A stretch of DNA of 64,000 nt, taken from contig JBMOOQ010000008.1 in assembly GCA_049324435.1 (NCBI GenBank), forward strand, positions 1-64,000, read 5' to 3'. Shown one piece after another: positions 55,607 to 63,455 of this stretch. How positions within the stretch are numbered: position 1 is the first letter of the stretch; each line of letters begins with the position of its first letter. The translations under genes were made by a program, and so were the position numbers. The notes under the pieces are model-generated. The model was not told the DNA's origin, made no database searches, and was given only the letters and a program-made list of their open reading frames with translations. This DNA is from Pseudorhodoplanes sp049324435 (GTDB taxonomy: Bacteria > Pseudomonadota > Alphaproteobacteria > Rhizobiales > Xanthobacteraceae).

Positions 55607-55825
55607 ATGGGGTCGAGACTTCAGAAGGACGTCCCGGTTAGAGCGCGCCGCGCATGGGAGGCGCCTGCCATTTCAGAAGTCTCTATCGCAGGCGCGACGA
55701 AAGCCGCGGCTCTGGAAGAGCGTCCCGGCGAGGACCGAAATCCCCCGCCGCCCGCGACTCCGGGGGCCAAGCTCGGTTTCTCGTTCGAAATGTCGTTCCC
55801 GTTATCGGTCCGCACCGATAGCTGA
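55607..55825 (+). CDS. Lasso peptide precursor (A)
   Basis: 72 aa. Leader contains WEAPAISEVSIAGATKAA, fitting the W/YxxPxL recognition motif that B1 binds (Trp17, Pro20, Ile22). A Pro-rich spacer (NPPPPATP) follows, with Thr51 at -2, the hallmark of lasso cleavage. The core is residues 53-72, GAKLGFSFEMSFPLSVRTDS; Gly1 and Glu9 would close a nine-residue macrolactam. GGAG is 6 nt before ATG 55607. The core DNA is 55763-55822. It lies just ahead of B1, B2 and C. Confidence 0.82.
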   Translation: MGSRLQKDVPVRARRAWEAPAISEVSIAGATKAAALEERPGEDRNPPPPATPGAKLGFSFEMSFPLSVRTDS

Positions 55826-55845
55826 CCCGGCGCCTCGGTCTCTCG

Positions 55846-55861
55846 GCCATCCGCCGATGGC
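55846..55861 (+). promoter_or_regulatory. Stem-loop between lasso precursor and B1
   Basis: GCCATC-CGCC-GATGGC, 6 bp with a 4-nt loop, 20 nt after the precursor stop and about 48 nt before B1. Hairpins at this place in lasso operons can raise precursor over enzyme expression. No T-run follows, so attenuation is an inference. Confidence 0.4.
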
Positions 55862-55908
55862 GAAGGATACCCTGATCCGCTAGGCTCGCTTCGCCTTTCC
55901 GGACACGC

Positions 55909-56223
55909 GTGCGGGACCCATCAATCGTGAGTGTGACAATCGACAGCGTGCTGGTTCGCGATCAGTACCTTGCCGCGACCGATCTGGGCGGTCAGATCGT
56001 CGTCCTCAATGTCCACACCGATACCTATGTCAGCCTCAACGCCGTGGCGAGCGACATCTGGACCATGCTTTCCGAACCGCGCCGCGTGGGCGATATTCTC
56101 GAGTTCCTATTGCAAAGGCATGATGTCGATGGCGAAACTCTGTCGCGCGACGTGCTGCCCTTCCTGCAAACTATGATCGAGCGGCGGCTGGTGCGGCAGG
56201 TGGAAGGAGCTTGCGGGCGATGA
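55909..56223 (+). CDS. Lasso peptide B1 protein, PqqD-like RRE
   Basis: 104 aa at most. PqqD-like fold: LVRDQYLAATDLGGQIVVLNVHTDTYVSLNAVASDIWTMLSEPRRVGDILEFLLQRHDVDGETLSRDVLPFLQTMIERRLV, a leader-peptide recognition element that hands the precursor to B2. Start uncertain: GTG 55909 or GTG 55927. Its stop overlaps B2's ATG by ATGA. Confidence 0.88.
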   Translation: MRDPSIVSVTIDSVLVRDQYLAATDLGGQIVVLNVHTDTYVSLNAVASDIWTMLSEPRRVGDILEFLLQRHDVDGETLSRDVLPFLQTMIERRLVRQVEGACGR

Positions 56224-56627
56224 CGCCTCGGACGAGGCGACGGATATATCTGCGGGAAGCCGCGATCGTGCTCATGCTGGCACGTCTTGCCGTGCGCATA
56301 TTGCCGTCAGCGCGCTTGTTGCGCTGGGCCGATCGCCCGATGAAAAAGCTCTGCCGCTTCCCTGGAGATGACGTGGCCTGGACCGCCTGGGCGATCGAAC
56401 ATGCGGCGAAACGCCAGGGCGCGGCACTGCAATGTCTGCCGCGCGCCCTTGCTGCGCATGTCATGCTTCGCCGGCGCGGTATCGCAAGCAGGATTTGCCT
56501 GGGCGTTGCGCGACATCGCGACCATCTGATCGCGCATGCATGGATTGAAGTTGGCTCACGAAAGCTGGTCGGCGGAGACGATTCCGAACGCTTCACGCCT
56601 TTGGCCGCCTTTGGCGGCGCCAAATGA
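56220..56627 (+). CDS. Lasso peptide B2 leader peptidase, transglutaminase-like
   Basis: 135 aa cysteine protease that removes the leader after Thr-x. Catalytic Cys72 (ALQCLPRALAAHVMLRRRGI) and His106 (LIAHAWIEVG), with Asp120 (GGDDSERF) as the likely third residue. The pattern CLPRAL...RGI...HAW is diagnostic of lasso B2 (Transglut_core3). Coupled to B1 by an ATGA overlap, 18 nt before C. Confidence 0.92.
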   Translation: MTPRTRRRIYLREAAIVLMLARLAVRILPSARLLRWADRPMKKLCRFPGDDVAWTAWAIEHAAKRQGAALQCLPRALAAHVMLRRRGIASRICLGVARHRDHLIAHAWIEVGSRKLVGGDDSERFTPLAAFGGAK

Positions 56628-56645
56628 TTCGAATCAAAAGACCTC

Positions 56646-58583
56646 ATGAGCGCCATCGCCGGCATCCTGCGTTTCGATGACCAGCCGGTCAGCCGGCGCG
56701 AACTGGAACGCGCCGCCGCCGCGCTGCGCGCCTTCGGGCCGGATCGATCGGATGTCGCCGTAAGCGGTCCTGCGGGATTTGCTCACGCGCTGATGCGCAT
56801 GACGCCGGAGGACCGTGACGACCGCCAGCCCTTCCATGGCGCTGGCGGATCGATGATCACCGCCGACCTTCGCCTCGATAATCGCGACGACATCATTGCC
56901 TGCCTTGGCCTCTCGGCCAGGGACACATCGTCCTTGCCGGACTCCCGGGTGGTACTCAAGGCCTGGGAAACATTCGGCGACCGCCTGTGGCCGATGCTGC
57001 GGGGCCCGTTTGCAATTGCGATCTGGGACGCGAACCGCCGCACGCTGACCCTGGCGCGCGATCAACTGGGCCTGAATGTCATCATGTGGCACCGGAGCCG
57101 GCGCTTCTTCGCGTTTGCAACCATGCCCAACGGATTGTTCGCGCTGAATGAGGTGCCCCGCCGATTGAGCGAGGAAAAGTTTGCGGACTTTCTCGTGCTC
57201 AATCATGCCGAGCACGCGACCACTATCTACAAGGACACTTTCCGCGTGCCGCCGGCGCATGTGATGAAAGTCGATGCGCATGGCAATATCACGCAGTCCC
57301 GTTACTGGTCCCCCCAGGACACGCCGCGCGTCAGATTACGGACAGATCAGGATTATGCCGACGGATTGCGCGAGCGCCTCAATCGCGCCGTCAGACGCCA
57401 GATGCGCAGTGCTTATCCGATCGGATGTCTGCTCAGCGGCGGTCTCGACTCCTCGTCGGTCGCCGCCCTCGCAGCGAGCGCGCTCGCCGAGACCGGTCAG
57501 CGTCTCGCGGCTTTCACCGGTGTACCAGGGCCGGACTTCGATGGCGCTGTTCCAGAGGGACACTATGCCGACGAAACACCCTATGTCGATGCTATCGCAA
57601 GAACGATCGGCAATATCGACGTCACCTATGTCCATAACGATACAACCGACGATCTCGCGCAACTCGACCGGTTTTTTGTTGCGCTCGAAGGCCCGGTGCG
57701 CAATCCGACCAACCTCGGCTGGGTTCTGGCGATCCTGCGTCGCGCGCATGGCGCGAATAGACGCGTCCTGCTCGGCGGATTGCGCGGCAATTATACGATA
57801 AGCTGGACCGGCTGGTCTCAGGCCTTCGATCACCTGATGCACGGCCGCTGCATCACTGCGTTCCGTCAGTGGCATCTGTATTATCGCCGTACCCCGTATT
57901 CACGCTGGAATGCGGTGCACAAACTGTTCATCGAGCCGGCCCTCTCCCGATGGCGCTGCTCGTGGGCGGATCGCCGTCACCATCCGCAACGCGTCGCTCC
58001 ATGGCAGATGCATTCACCGATCCGGCCTGACTTTGCGGCAGCCATGGAAGTGGAGGTGCGCGCGCGGCAATCTGGGCACGATTTTCATTATCGCGCGCAC
58101 CGCGACGAACGCATCCAGGGGCTCCTTCAGGCCGACTATGCCGGCGACTGGCATGCTGCCGAAAAGGCGGTAACCGGAGTCGAGATTCGCGACCCCACGG
58201 CCGACATCGACGTCGTCTCCTATTGTCTCGGGATACCCCCCGAACAGTTTCTTGCCGAAGGCACTGACCGCTCGCTGATCCGGCGAGCGATGTGGGGTAT
58301 CCTGCCTGAATGCGTGGTGACGAACCGCCTCCACGGCCTGCAGGATGCGGAATGGTATCGACGGATTGAAGGCCGCCGCGACGAGATTGCCCGTGAGATC
58401 AAGGCCCTAGCGCAGTCTCCGTTGGCACAGCGAGCGATCGATATTCCCCGGCTCGAGCGCGCCCTGTCGCATTGGCCAAGCGATGGCTGGAATCGCGCCG
58501 AGACATTTACAGAGTACAATCTGATGCTGATGCGCGGCTTAGCTGGCGGCCGCTTCCTGCGATGGTTCGAATCGGTGAACTGA
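56646..58583 (+). CDS. Lasso peptide cyclase (C), asparagine-synthetase-like
   Basis: 645 aa. N-terminal glutamine-amidotransferase-like part begins MSAIAGILRF with no Cys2, so it cannot use glutamine; this separates lasso cyclases from true asparagine synthetases. The ATP pyrophosphatase loop SGGLDSS (264-270) is intact. It adenylates the core Glu9 side chain and joins it to the Gly1 amine. The C-terminal half (VVSYCLGIPPEQFL ... RSLIRRAMWGILPE) is family-like. Confidence 0.9.
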   Translation: MSAIAGILRFDDQPVSRRELERAAAALRAFGPDRSDVAVSGPAGFAHALMRMTPEDRDDRQPFHGAGGSMITADLRLDNRDDIIACLGLSARDTSSLPDSRVVLKAWETFGDRLWPMLRGPFAIAIWDANRRTLTLARDQLGLNVIMWHRSRRFFAFATMPNGLFALNEVPRRLSEEKFADFLVLNHAEHATTIYKDTFRVPPAHVMKVDAHGNITQSRYWSPQDTPRVRLRTDQDYADGLRERLNRAVRRQMRSAYPIGCLLSGGLDSSSVAALAASALAETGQRLAAFTGVPGPDFDGAVPEGHYADETPYVDAIARTIGNIDVTYVHNDTTDDLAQLDRFFVALEGPVRNPTNLGWVLAILRRAHGANRRVLLGGLRGNYTISWTGWSQAFDHLMHGRCITAFRQWHLYYRRTPYSRWNAVHKLFIEPALSRWRCSWADRRHHPQRVAPWQMHSPIRPDFAAAMEVEVRARQSGHDFHYRAHRDERIQGLLQADYAGDWHAAEKAVTGVEIRDPTADIDVVSYCLGIPPEQFLAEGTDRSLIRRAMWGILPECVVTNRLHGLQDAEWYRRIEGRRDEIAREIKALAQSPLAQRAIDIPRLERALSHWPSDGWNRAETFTEYNLMLMRGLAGGRFLRWFESVN

Positions 58584-58663
58584 GAGCACATTACCATCGT
58601 AATGCATCGGTGCCGGAGTCCGAGACAGCGGTCGGTCGCGAAATGGCCTAGCAGGATGCGCCC

Positions 58664-59834
58664 GTGAAGATCGAGCCCGATACCGAAAACTTCTACGACC
58701 GGGTACCTGTCTTCCGCGGCTTCCCGAGCGTTGTGGACGAGACACTGTATCATCCGCTGCCGCAGGATTGGGTCATTGGAGCCACAGATGTCGTGGGCTC
58801 GACACGAGCAATCCTTGAGAACCGCTACAAGGCGGTGAACATGGCCGGTGCCGCGGGCATTGCCGCCGTGGCTAATGTGCTGGGCCGCGAATTTCCGTTC
58901 GTATTCGGCGGCGACGGCGCGAGCTTCGCGGTCCCACCGTCAGGCATAGATCTGGCGCGCGACGCAATAGCGGCAACGCTGCGCTGGACGGCGGAAGAAT
59001 TGGCTCTGGAGCTGCGCGGCGCCATGGTGCCGGTGCGGGAGATCAGGGCCCATGGCCTGGATGTCCGGGTCGCGCGCTTCGCGCCGTCGGACGATGTGAC
59101 CTACGCGATGTTCTCCGGCGGCGGACTCGCATGGGCCGAAACCGCAATGAAACAGGGGCATTTCGCGGTATCTCCAGCGCCGCCCGGCGCACGTCCCGAT
59201 CTGACCGGCCTCTCGTGCCGCTTCGAGGAAATGCCTTCGCTGCACGGGCTCGTTCTGGCGATCTTGGTCGTCCCAGGCGATCGCGCCGATCCGCGCGCAT
59301 TCCGCCGGGAAGTGCAGGAACTCGTGCTGCTTGCCGAGCGGAAAGGCCATGCCCCTGTCCCAGCAAATGGCCCGGACTTCCGCTGGCCGCCTCAGGGCAT
59401 CGATCTCGAGGCGCGCGCGTCCTCCCGCGGCGACGTGCCGCTGCTGCTTCGGCGCGGCGCTGTTCAGGACAGCGCTCTATTATCTCATTTTCCGGTTCCG
59501 CGTGCGCGTCGGACCGTTTATCCCCGCAGTCTATCTGAAGCAGGTCGTGGCGAATTCCGACCACCGCAAATTCGATGACGCATTGCGCATGATCATTGAC
59601 TGCAACTCTGACCTGGCGGAGGAGATTGAACAAAAGCTCAAAGCAGCTGCACGGAAAGGAATTTTGCGCTTTGGCCTTCATCGTGAACGGGCCGCAATGA
59701 TGACTTGCTTCACGCCATTTCCGGCGCATTCAGATCACATGCATTTCATCGATGGCGCGGCCGGCGGATATGCGCTTGCCGCAGCCGCGCTGAAAACCGG
59801 CGCAGCGGGCACATCCAAGACAGGCACGACCTGA
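58664..59834 (+). pseudogene. DUF3095 (adenylate-cyclase-like) gene with a frameshift
   Basis: GTG 58664 opens FYDRVPVFRGFPSVVDETLYHPLPQDWVIGATDVVGSTRAI ... FPFVFGGDGASFAVPP ... GGGLAWAETAMKQGHF ... PDLTGLSCRFEEMPS, an exact DUF3095 pattern. Around 59447-59462 the frame is lost; a net +1 shift restores LFRTALYYLIFRFRVRVGPFIPAVYLKQVVANSDHRKFDDALRMIIDC ... RAAMMTCFTPF ... DHMHFIDGAAGGYA, the family C-terminus, to a stop overlapping the next ATG. Function of DUF3095 is unproven. A true pseudogene or a sequence error. Confidence 0.85.
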
Positions 59835-61090
59835 TGGCAGGCAACCTTCCGATCGACAGCAAAAGGCTGTGGGACGATCTCATGCAGCTTGCCGAGATCA
59901 CCGATCCCGGCAAGCCCTACACCCGCCGCTCATTCTCGCCGCTATTCGACAAGGGGCGGGCTTGGCTGCAGCGGCGCTTCGAAGATGCAGGTTTGACGAT
60001 CCGTACCGATGCCGCCGGCAACCTGATCGGCCGCCGCGAGGGCACCGAGTCTAATGCCGGAACGATCCTGATCGGCTCGCATTCCGATACGGTGCCGTCC
60101 GGCGGACGCTTTGATGGGCCGGCCGGCGTGCTCGCGGCGCTCGAAATCGTCCGTTCACTAGGCGAATCCGGTATCGCATTGCGCCACAACGTCGAGGTCA
60201 TCGATTTTCTCGCCGAGGAACCAAGTGAATTCGGCCTGTCCTGCATCGGCAGCCGCGGCATGGCCGGCGTGCTGGACGAACGGATGCTGGCCTATACCGA
60301 ACCGTCCGGCGAAGCGCTGTCACACGCGATCGATCGTGTCGGCGGCAATGTCGCCGCGCTCGCAGGCGCCAAACGTAACGACATCGCCGCGTTTTTCGAG
60401 CTGCATATCGAACAAGGCCTTGTGCTGCAGGAAGGCAAGATCGATGTCGGCATCGTTACCGCCATCGTCGGCATCACGCGCATCGAGGTCATCTTCAAGG
60501 GTTCGGCCGATCATGCCGGCACCACGCCGATGCATCTTCGCCGCGACGCCTTCACGCCCGCGGCAAAGACTGCAGTCTTTGTCGATCGCATTGCCCGTGA
60601 ACTCGTTGCGCGCAACGACGGATTGTTCGTCGCGACAATCGGCATCGTAACGGTAGCACCGGGCGCGTCCAATGTCGTGCCGCAGGAGGCTCGCATTGTG
60701 ATCGACGCACGCTCCGAAAACCGCACATTGATGGACGAATTTCTCGCGCGCCTCGATGCGGAGACCGCCATATTTGCCGACCAAAGCCGCACACAACGCG
60801 CGTCATTCATACGCCTCTCCGATACCGATCCGACCGCCTGCGATCCAGGCCTGCGGAGTTTGCTTGCAGACAGCGCCAACGCGCTTGGTTTCAGCCATAT
60901 CGATATTGCGTCGGGTGCGGGGCATGACGCCGCCTTCGTCGCCCGCATCGCGCCTTCGGCCATGCTGTTCATCCCGTGTCGTGACGGCAAGAGTCACGCG
61001 CCGGAGGAATGGGCCGAGCCGGATGCGATCGCAGCCGGCGCAGCCGTCATCGCCGAAGCCGTGCTGCGCTTCGACCGCAGTAGACCGTAA
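59834..61090 (+). CDS. M20-family Zn hydrolase, allantoate amidohydrolase/carbamoylase type
   Basis: 418 aa. Metal ligands fit GSHSDTVPSGGRFDGPAGVLAALE (His, Asp), EEPSEFGLSCIGSRGMAG (Glu) and a late His (ASGAGHDAAFV); the SADHAGTTPMHLRRDA segment is the dimerisation/substrate lid. The family removes carbamoyl or ureido groups (allantoate, N-carbamoyl amino acids). Its ATG overlaps the preceding stop (TGATG). It is convergent with guanine deaminase, so a purine-breakdown role is plausible. Confidence 0.9.
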   Translation: MAGNLPIDSKRLWDDLMQLAEITDPGKPYTRRSFSPLFDKGRAWLQRRFEDAGLTIRTDAAGNLIGRREGTESNAGTILIGSHSDTVPSGGRFDGPAGVLAALEIVRSLGESGIALRHNVEVIDFLAEEPSEFGLSCIGSRGMAGVLDERMLAYTEPSGEALSHAIDRVGGNVAALAGAKRNDIAAFFELHIEQGLVLQEGKIDVGIVTAIVGITRIEVIFKGSADHAGTTPMHLRRDAFTPAAKTAVFVDRIARELVARNDGLFVATIGIVTVAPGASNVVPQEARIVIDARSENRTLMDEFLARLDAETAIFADQSRTQRASFIRLSDTDPTACDPGLRSLLADSANALGFSHIDIASGAGHDAAFVARIAPSAMLFIPCRDGKSHAPEEWAEPDAIAAGAAVIAEAVLRFDRSRP

Positions 61091-61102
61091 CGTCCAGCAG
61101 CT

Positions 61103-62434
61103 TTACAGAGTTACGACGTTCCGACGCTCATCCCGGCTATAGACCAGCCGGCCTGCGACATAGGTCGCCTGGATGGCTCGGTCGTCGCCAAGCATCATCT
61201 GTATGAACAATGCCTCGTCGAAATCCTTGGCGAACTGCATGCGATAGTCGATCAGGGGTGTCGATTTCATATCGAGGACGACGATATCTGCTTCCATCCC
61301 GGGAGCGATGCTCCCGATCCTGTCGTCGAGATACATGGCGTGGGCGGTGCCGCGGGTCGCGAGATAATACGCATGTCTTGCCGACAATGCATGGCCGTTC
61401 AACTGCGCGGCCTTGTAGGCCTCGTTCAATGTTGCGAGGATCGAAAACGATGTACCTGCGCCGATGTCGGTTCCAATTCCGACGCGGACCGGACGATCCT
61501 GCCGCATCGTCCGGGAGATGTCGAAGAAGCCGCTGCCGAGAAAGAAGTTTGAGGTCGGGCAATGCGCGATGGCCGAGCCGGTTCTGTGCATCACCTGCAG
61601 CTCGGCTTCGGTCAAATACACGCCATGTCCGAAAACTGAACGCGGCCGGCATAAAGCGTAATGATCATATACATCCAGGTAGCCCTCGCGTTCGGGGAAC
61701 AATTCTCTGACCCAGGCTACTTCACGTTTGTTCTCGGACACGTGTGTCTGCATGAAGCAATCGGGATGTTCGCGGCATAGGGCGCCGGTCATCGCCAACT
61801 GCTCACGCGAACTGGTCGCGGCGAAGCGCGGCGTAATGGCATACATGAGCCGGCCGCGATCATGCCATTTCGCGATCAGCGCCTTGGACTCGTCGTATCC
61901 CCGCTGCGGCGTATCGCGCAGATAATCGGGCGCGTTGCGATCCATCATGACCTTGCCGGCCGCAAGCCGCATGCCGAGCGCTTCGGCCTCCTCGAACAGA
62001 GCGTCGACCGATTGCGGATAGACGGTGCAGTAGACGCAGGCTGTAGTGACCCCGTTTCTCAACAACTCGCGCAGGAACACTTTGGCGACGCTGCGGGCAA
62101 ACTCCTTGTCGGAGTACTGACGCTCCACCGGAAAAGTGTAAGTATTCAGCCAGTCGAGCAATTGTTCTCCGAAAGCGGCCATCATCGGAGTCTGCGGATA
62201 ATGCACATGACTGTCGATGAAGCCTGCGGAAATAAGGGAATCCTTTCCGTAATTCTTAATGGCGGTTCCGGGCGGCAGCAGCGGCTCGATCGCACCGGCC
62301 GGGCCGAAATGCGTCACGACTCCGCCTTCCATCGCAACGATGGCGTCGGGCTCATAAGTCATAGTGCTGTCAAGGCCATGCCTGAACGGATCGCCCGAAT
62401 AGGTGAGCACGGGCCCGCGAATCGCTATGAGCAT
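61103..62434 (-). CDS. guaD: Guanine deaminase
   Basis: 443 aa zinc amidohydrolase (guanine to xanthine). Zinc motif GFIDSHVHYPQ (His76, His78), CFMQTHVSENKREVAWV (His), VFGHGVYL and the Asp in GIGTDIGAGTSFS. TPMMAAFGEQLLDWLNTYTFPVE is typical of GuaD rather than ATZ/TRZ relatives. It ends 12 nt from the convergent amidohydrolase gene. Confidence 0.93.
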   Translation of the reverse strand: MLIAIRGPVLTYSGDPFRHGLDSTMTYEPDAIVAMEGGVVTHFGPAGAIEPLLPPGTAIKNYGKDSLISAGFIDSHVHYPQTPMMAAFGEQLLDWLNTYTFPVERQYSDKEFARSVAKVFLRELLRNGVTTACVYCTVYPQSVDALFEEAEALGMRLAAGKVMMDRNAPDYLRDTPQRGYDESKALIAKWHDRGRLMYAITPRFAATSSREQLAMTGALCREHPDCFMQTHVSENKREVAWVRELFPEREGYLDVYDHYALCRPRSVFGHGVYLTEAELQVMHRTGSAIAHCPTSNFFLGSGFFDISRTMRQDRPVRVGIGTDIGAGTSFSILATLNEAYKAAQLNGHALSARHAYYLATRGTAHAMYLDDRIGSIAPGMEADIVVLDMKSTPLIDYRMQFAKDFDEALFIQMMLGDDRAIQATYVAGRLVYSRDERRNVVTL

Positions 62435-62528
62435 TCAGTCCCTCCGGGGCAGCAGCCTTCACCCTACCACCCCGCGGGTCAATAACGCCTGACACGGGCA
62501 GTGCCGCGCCTGCAGCCGCTACCACCGC

Positions 62529-63032
62529 CTATTTTGACAGTGTCTGTGCCAGGCGCCTAAACGACTGCAACTGATCCGGTTTCAATTCCCGGTTTGCGTC
62601 GCGACCGACGAAGATCTTGAACATAATCGTCCCGTCACGATTGAAAAACAGAATGGACGCCGAATGGCGTCCCATGAATGGGCGCTCGACGAAGGCGATC
62701 TCGGCGCAGCGCTCATGGCGGATGTGGCCGTGGAAGCCGGTCGTACCGGGTATGTTATAATAGCCGCGCGAGACCTGGCCGGCCGGGATCGGACCGCCAA
62801 ATTCCATGATTCCGTCATCGGTATGCACGATGAGAGTCACGTCGCCCCACCGGGCGACTTCGTTCATCACCTCGACAAAATGCGCTCCACCGGCGAAGGT
62901 CCGGAAGGCCGCAGGCAGAGCATGAACCACCTCCCTGGGGGTGACGCCGGCTTCCTGAGCGAAGTGCTCGACAATCACATCCGGATGCTTGGCGAGATGA
63001 TCGGCAAGCATCGTCACAGATGGGGCGCTCAT
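62529..63032 (-). CDS. hutX: Heme utilisation protein HutX/ChuX type
   Basis: 167 aa cytosolic heme carrier. Family segments: HPDVIVEHFAQEAGVTPREVVHALP, VEVMNEVARWGDVTLIVHTDDGIMEFGGPIPAG, GFHGHIRHERCAEIAFVERPFMGRHSASILFFNRDGTIMFKIFVGRD. Start at ATG 63032 (MSAPSVTMLADHL) rather than 63068. It follows the heme oxygenase gene by 20 nt in the same operon. Confidence 0.88.
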   Translation of the reverse strand: MSAPSVTMLADHLAKHPDVIVEHFAQEAGVTPREVVHALPAAFRTFAGGAHFVEVMNEVARWGDVTLIVHTDDGIMEFGGPIPAGQVSRGYYNIPGTTGFHGHIRHERCAEIAFVERPFMGRHSASILFFNRDGTIMFKIFVGRDANRELKPDQLQSFRRLAQTLSK

Positions 63033-63052
63033 GTTCCGGCTAGCCATCCATC

Positions 63053-63388
63053 TCAAGCCGCGTCGCACGACCGGGTGACCGTTTGCCGAACCTCGAATCC
63101 TTCAAATTTTGGGTGCTCCAGGTACAGCGACGATGTCGTCGAGTCCCCGGCGCGCGAGTGAGCTTTTCTGAACTCTTCCGACCTGGTCCAGGCCTCGAAC
63201 GTCTCGCGGCTTTGCCAGACAGTGTGCGACGAATAGAGTGTATGGTCGTCCGCTTCCGGCCCCTTCAGAAGATGGAACTCGACGAATCCCGGCATTCGGT
63301 CGAGATAGGAATCACGCGAGGTCCAGACGCGCTCAAACTCCGCTTCCGATCCCTTTTTCACCTTGAACCGGTTCATGGCGATGAACAT
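63053..63388 (-). CDS. Heme-degrading monooxygenase, HmuQ/IsdG family
   Basis: 111 aa antibiotic-biosynthesis-monooxygenase fold. Asn6 (AMNRFKV), Trp67 (EAWTRS) and His77 (KAHSRA) match the Asn-Trp-His triad of IsdG-type heme oxygenases. It opens imported heme to release iron. GGAGAGGA is 4 nt upstream of ATG 63388. It lies between the TonB receptor and HutX genes, as in Bradyrhizobium heme clusters (HmuQ). Confidence 0.87.
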   Translation of the reverse strand: MFIAMNRFKVKKGSEAEFERVWTSRDSYLDRMPGFVEFHLLKGPEADDHTLYSSHTVWQSRETFEAWTRSEEFRKAHSRAGDSTTSSLYLEHPKFEGFEVRQTVTRSCDAA

Positions 63389-63414
63389 CGTTTCCTCTCC
63401 TTTGTGGCAACCAA

Positions 63415-63440
63415 GGATCCGCCGCGGGACGCGGCGGTCC
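63415..63440 (-). promoter_or_regulatory. Stem-loop between receptor and heme oxygenase genes
   Basis: GGATCCGCCGC and GCGGCGGTCC can pair with one bulge around a GGGAC loop in the 67-nt gap between the receptor stop and the oxygenase start. No T-run follows on the minus strand, so mRNA processing or partial attenuation is more likely than full termination. Confidence 0.35.
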
Positions 63441-63455
63441 CCGTCCGTCGCGTCG

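Noticed and set aside
55700..55740. Alternative lasso core beginning after Thr31-Lys32
   Set aside because: Acidic residues fall at positions 5, 6, 10 and 11, not 7-9 as needed for a lasso ring; the core after Thr51 gives Gly1 and Glu9.
56646..58583. Asparagine synthetase proper
   Set aside because: No Cys at position 2 and adjacency to B1/B2 and precursor; a lasso cyclase fits better.
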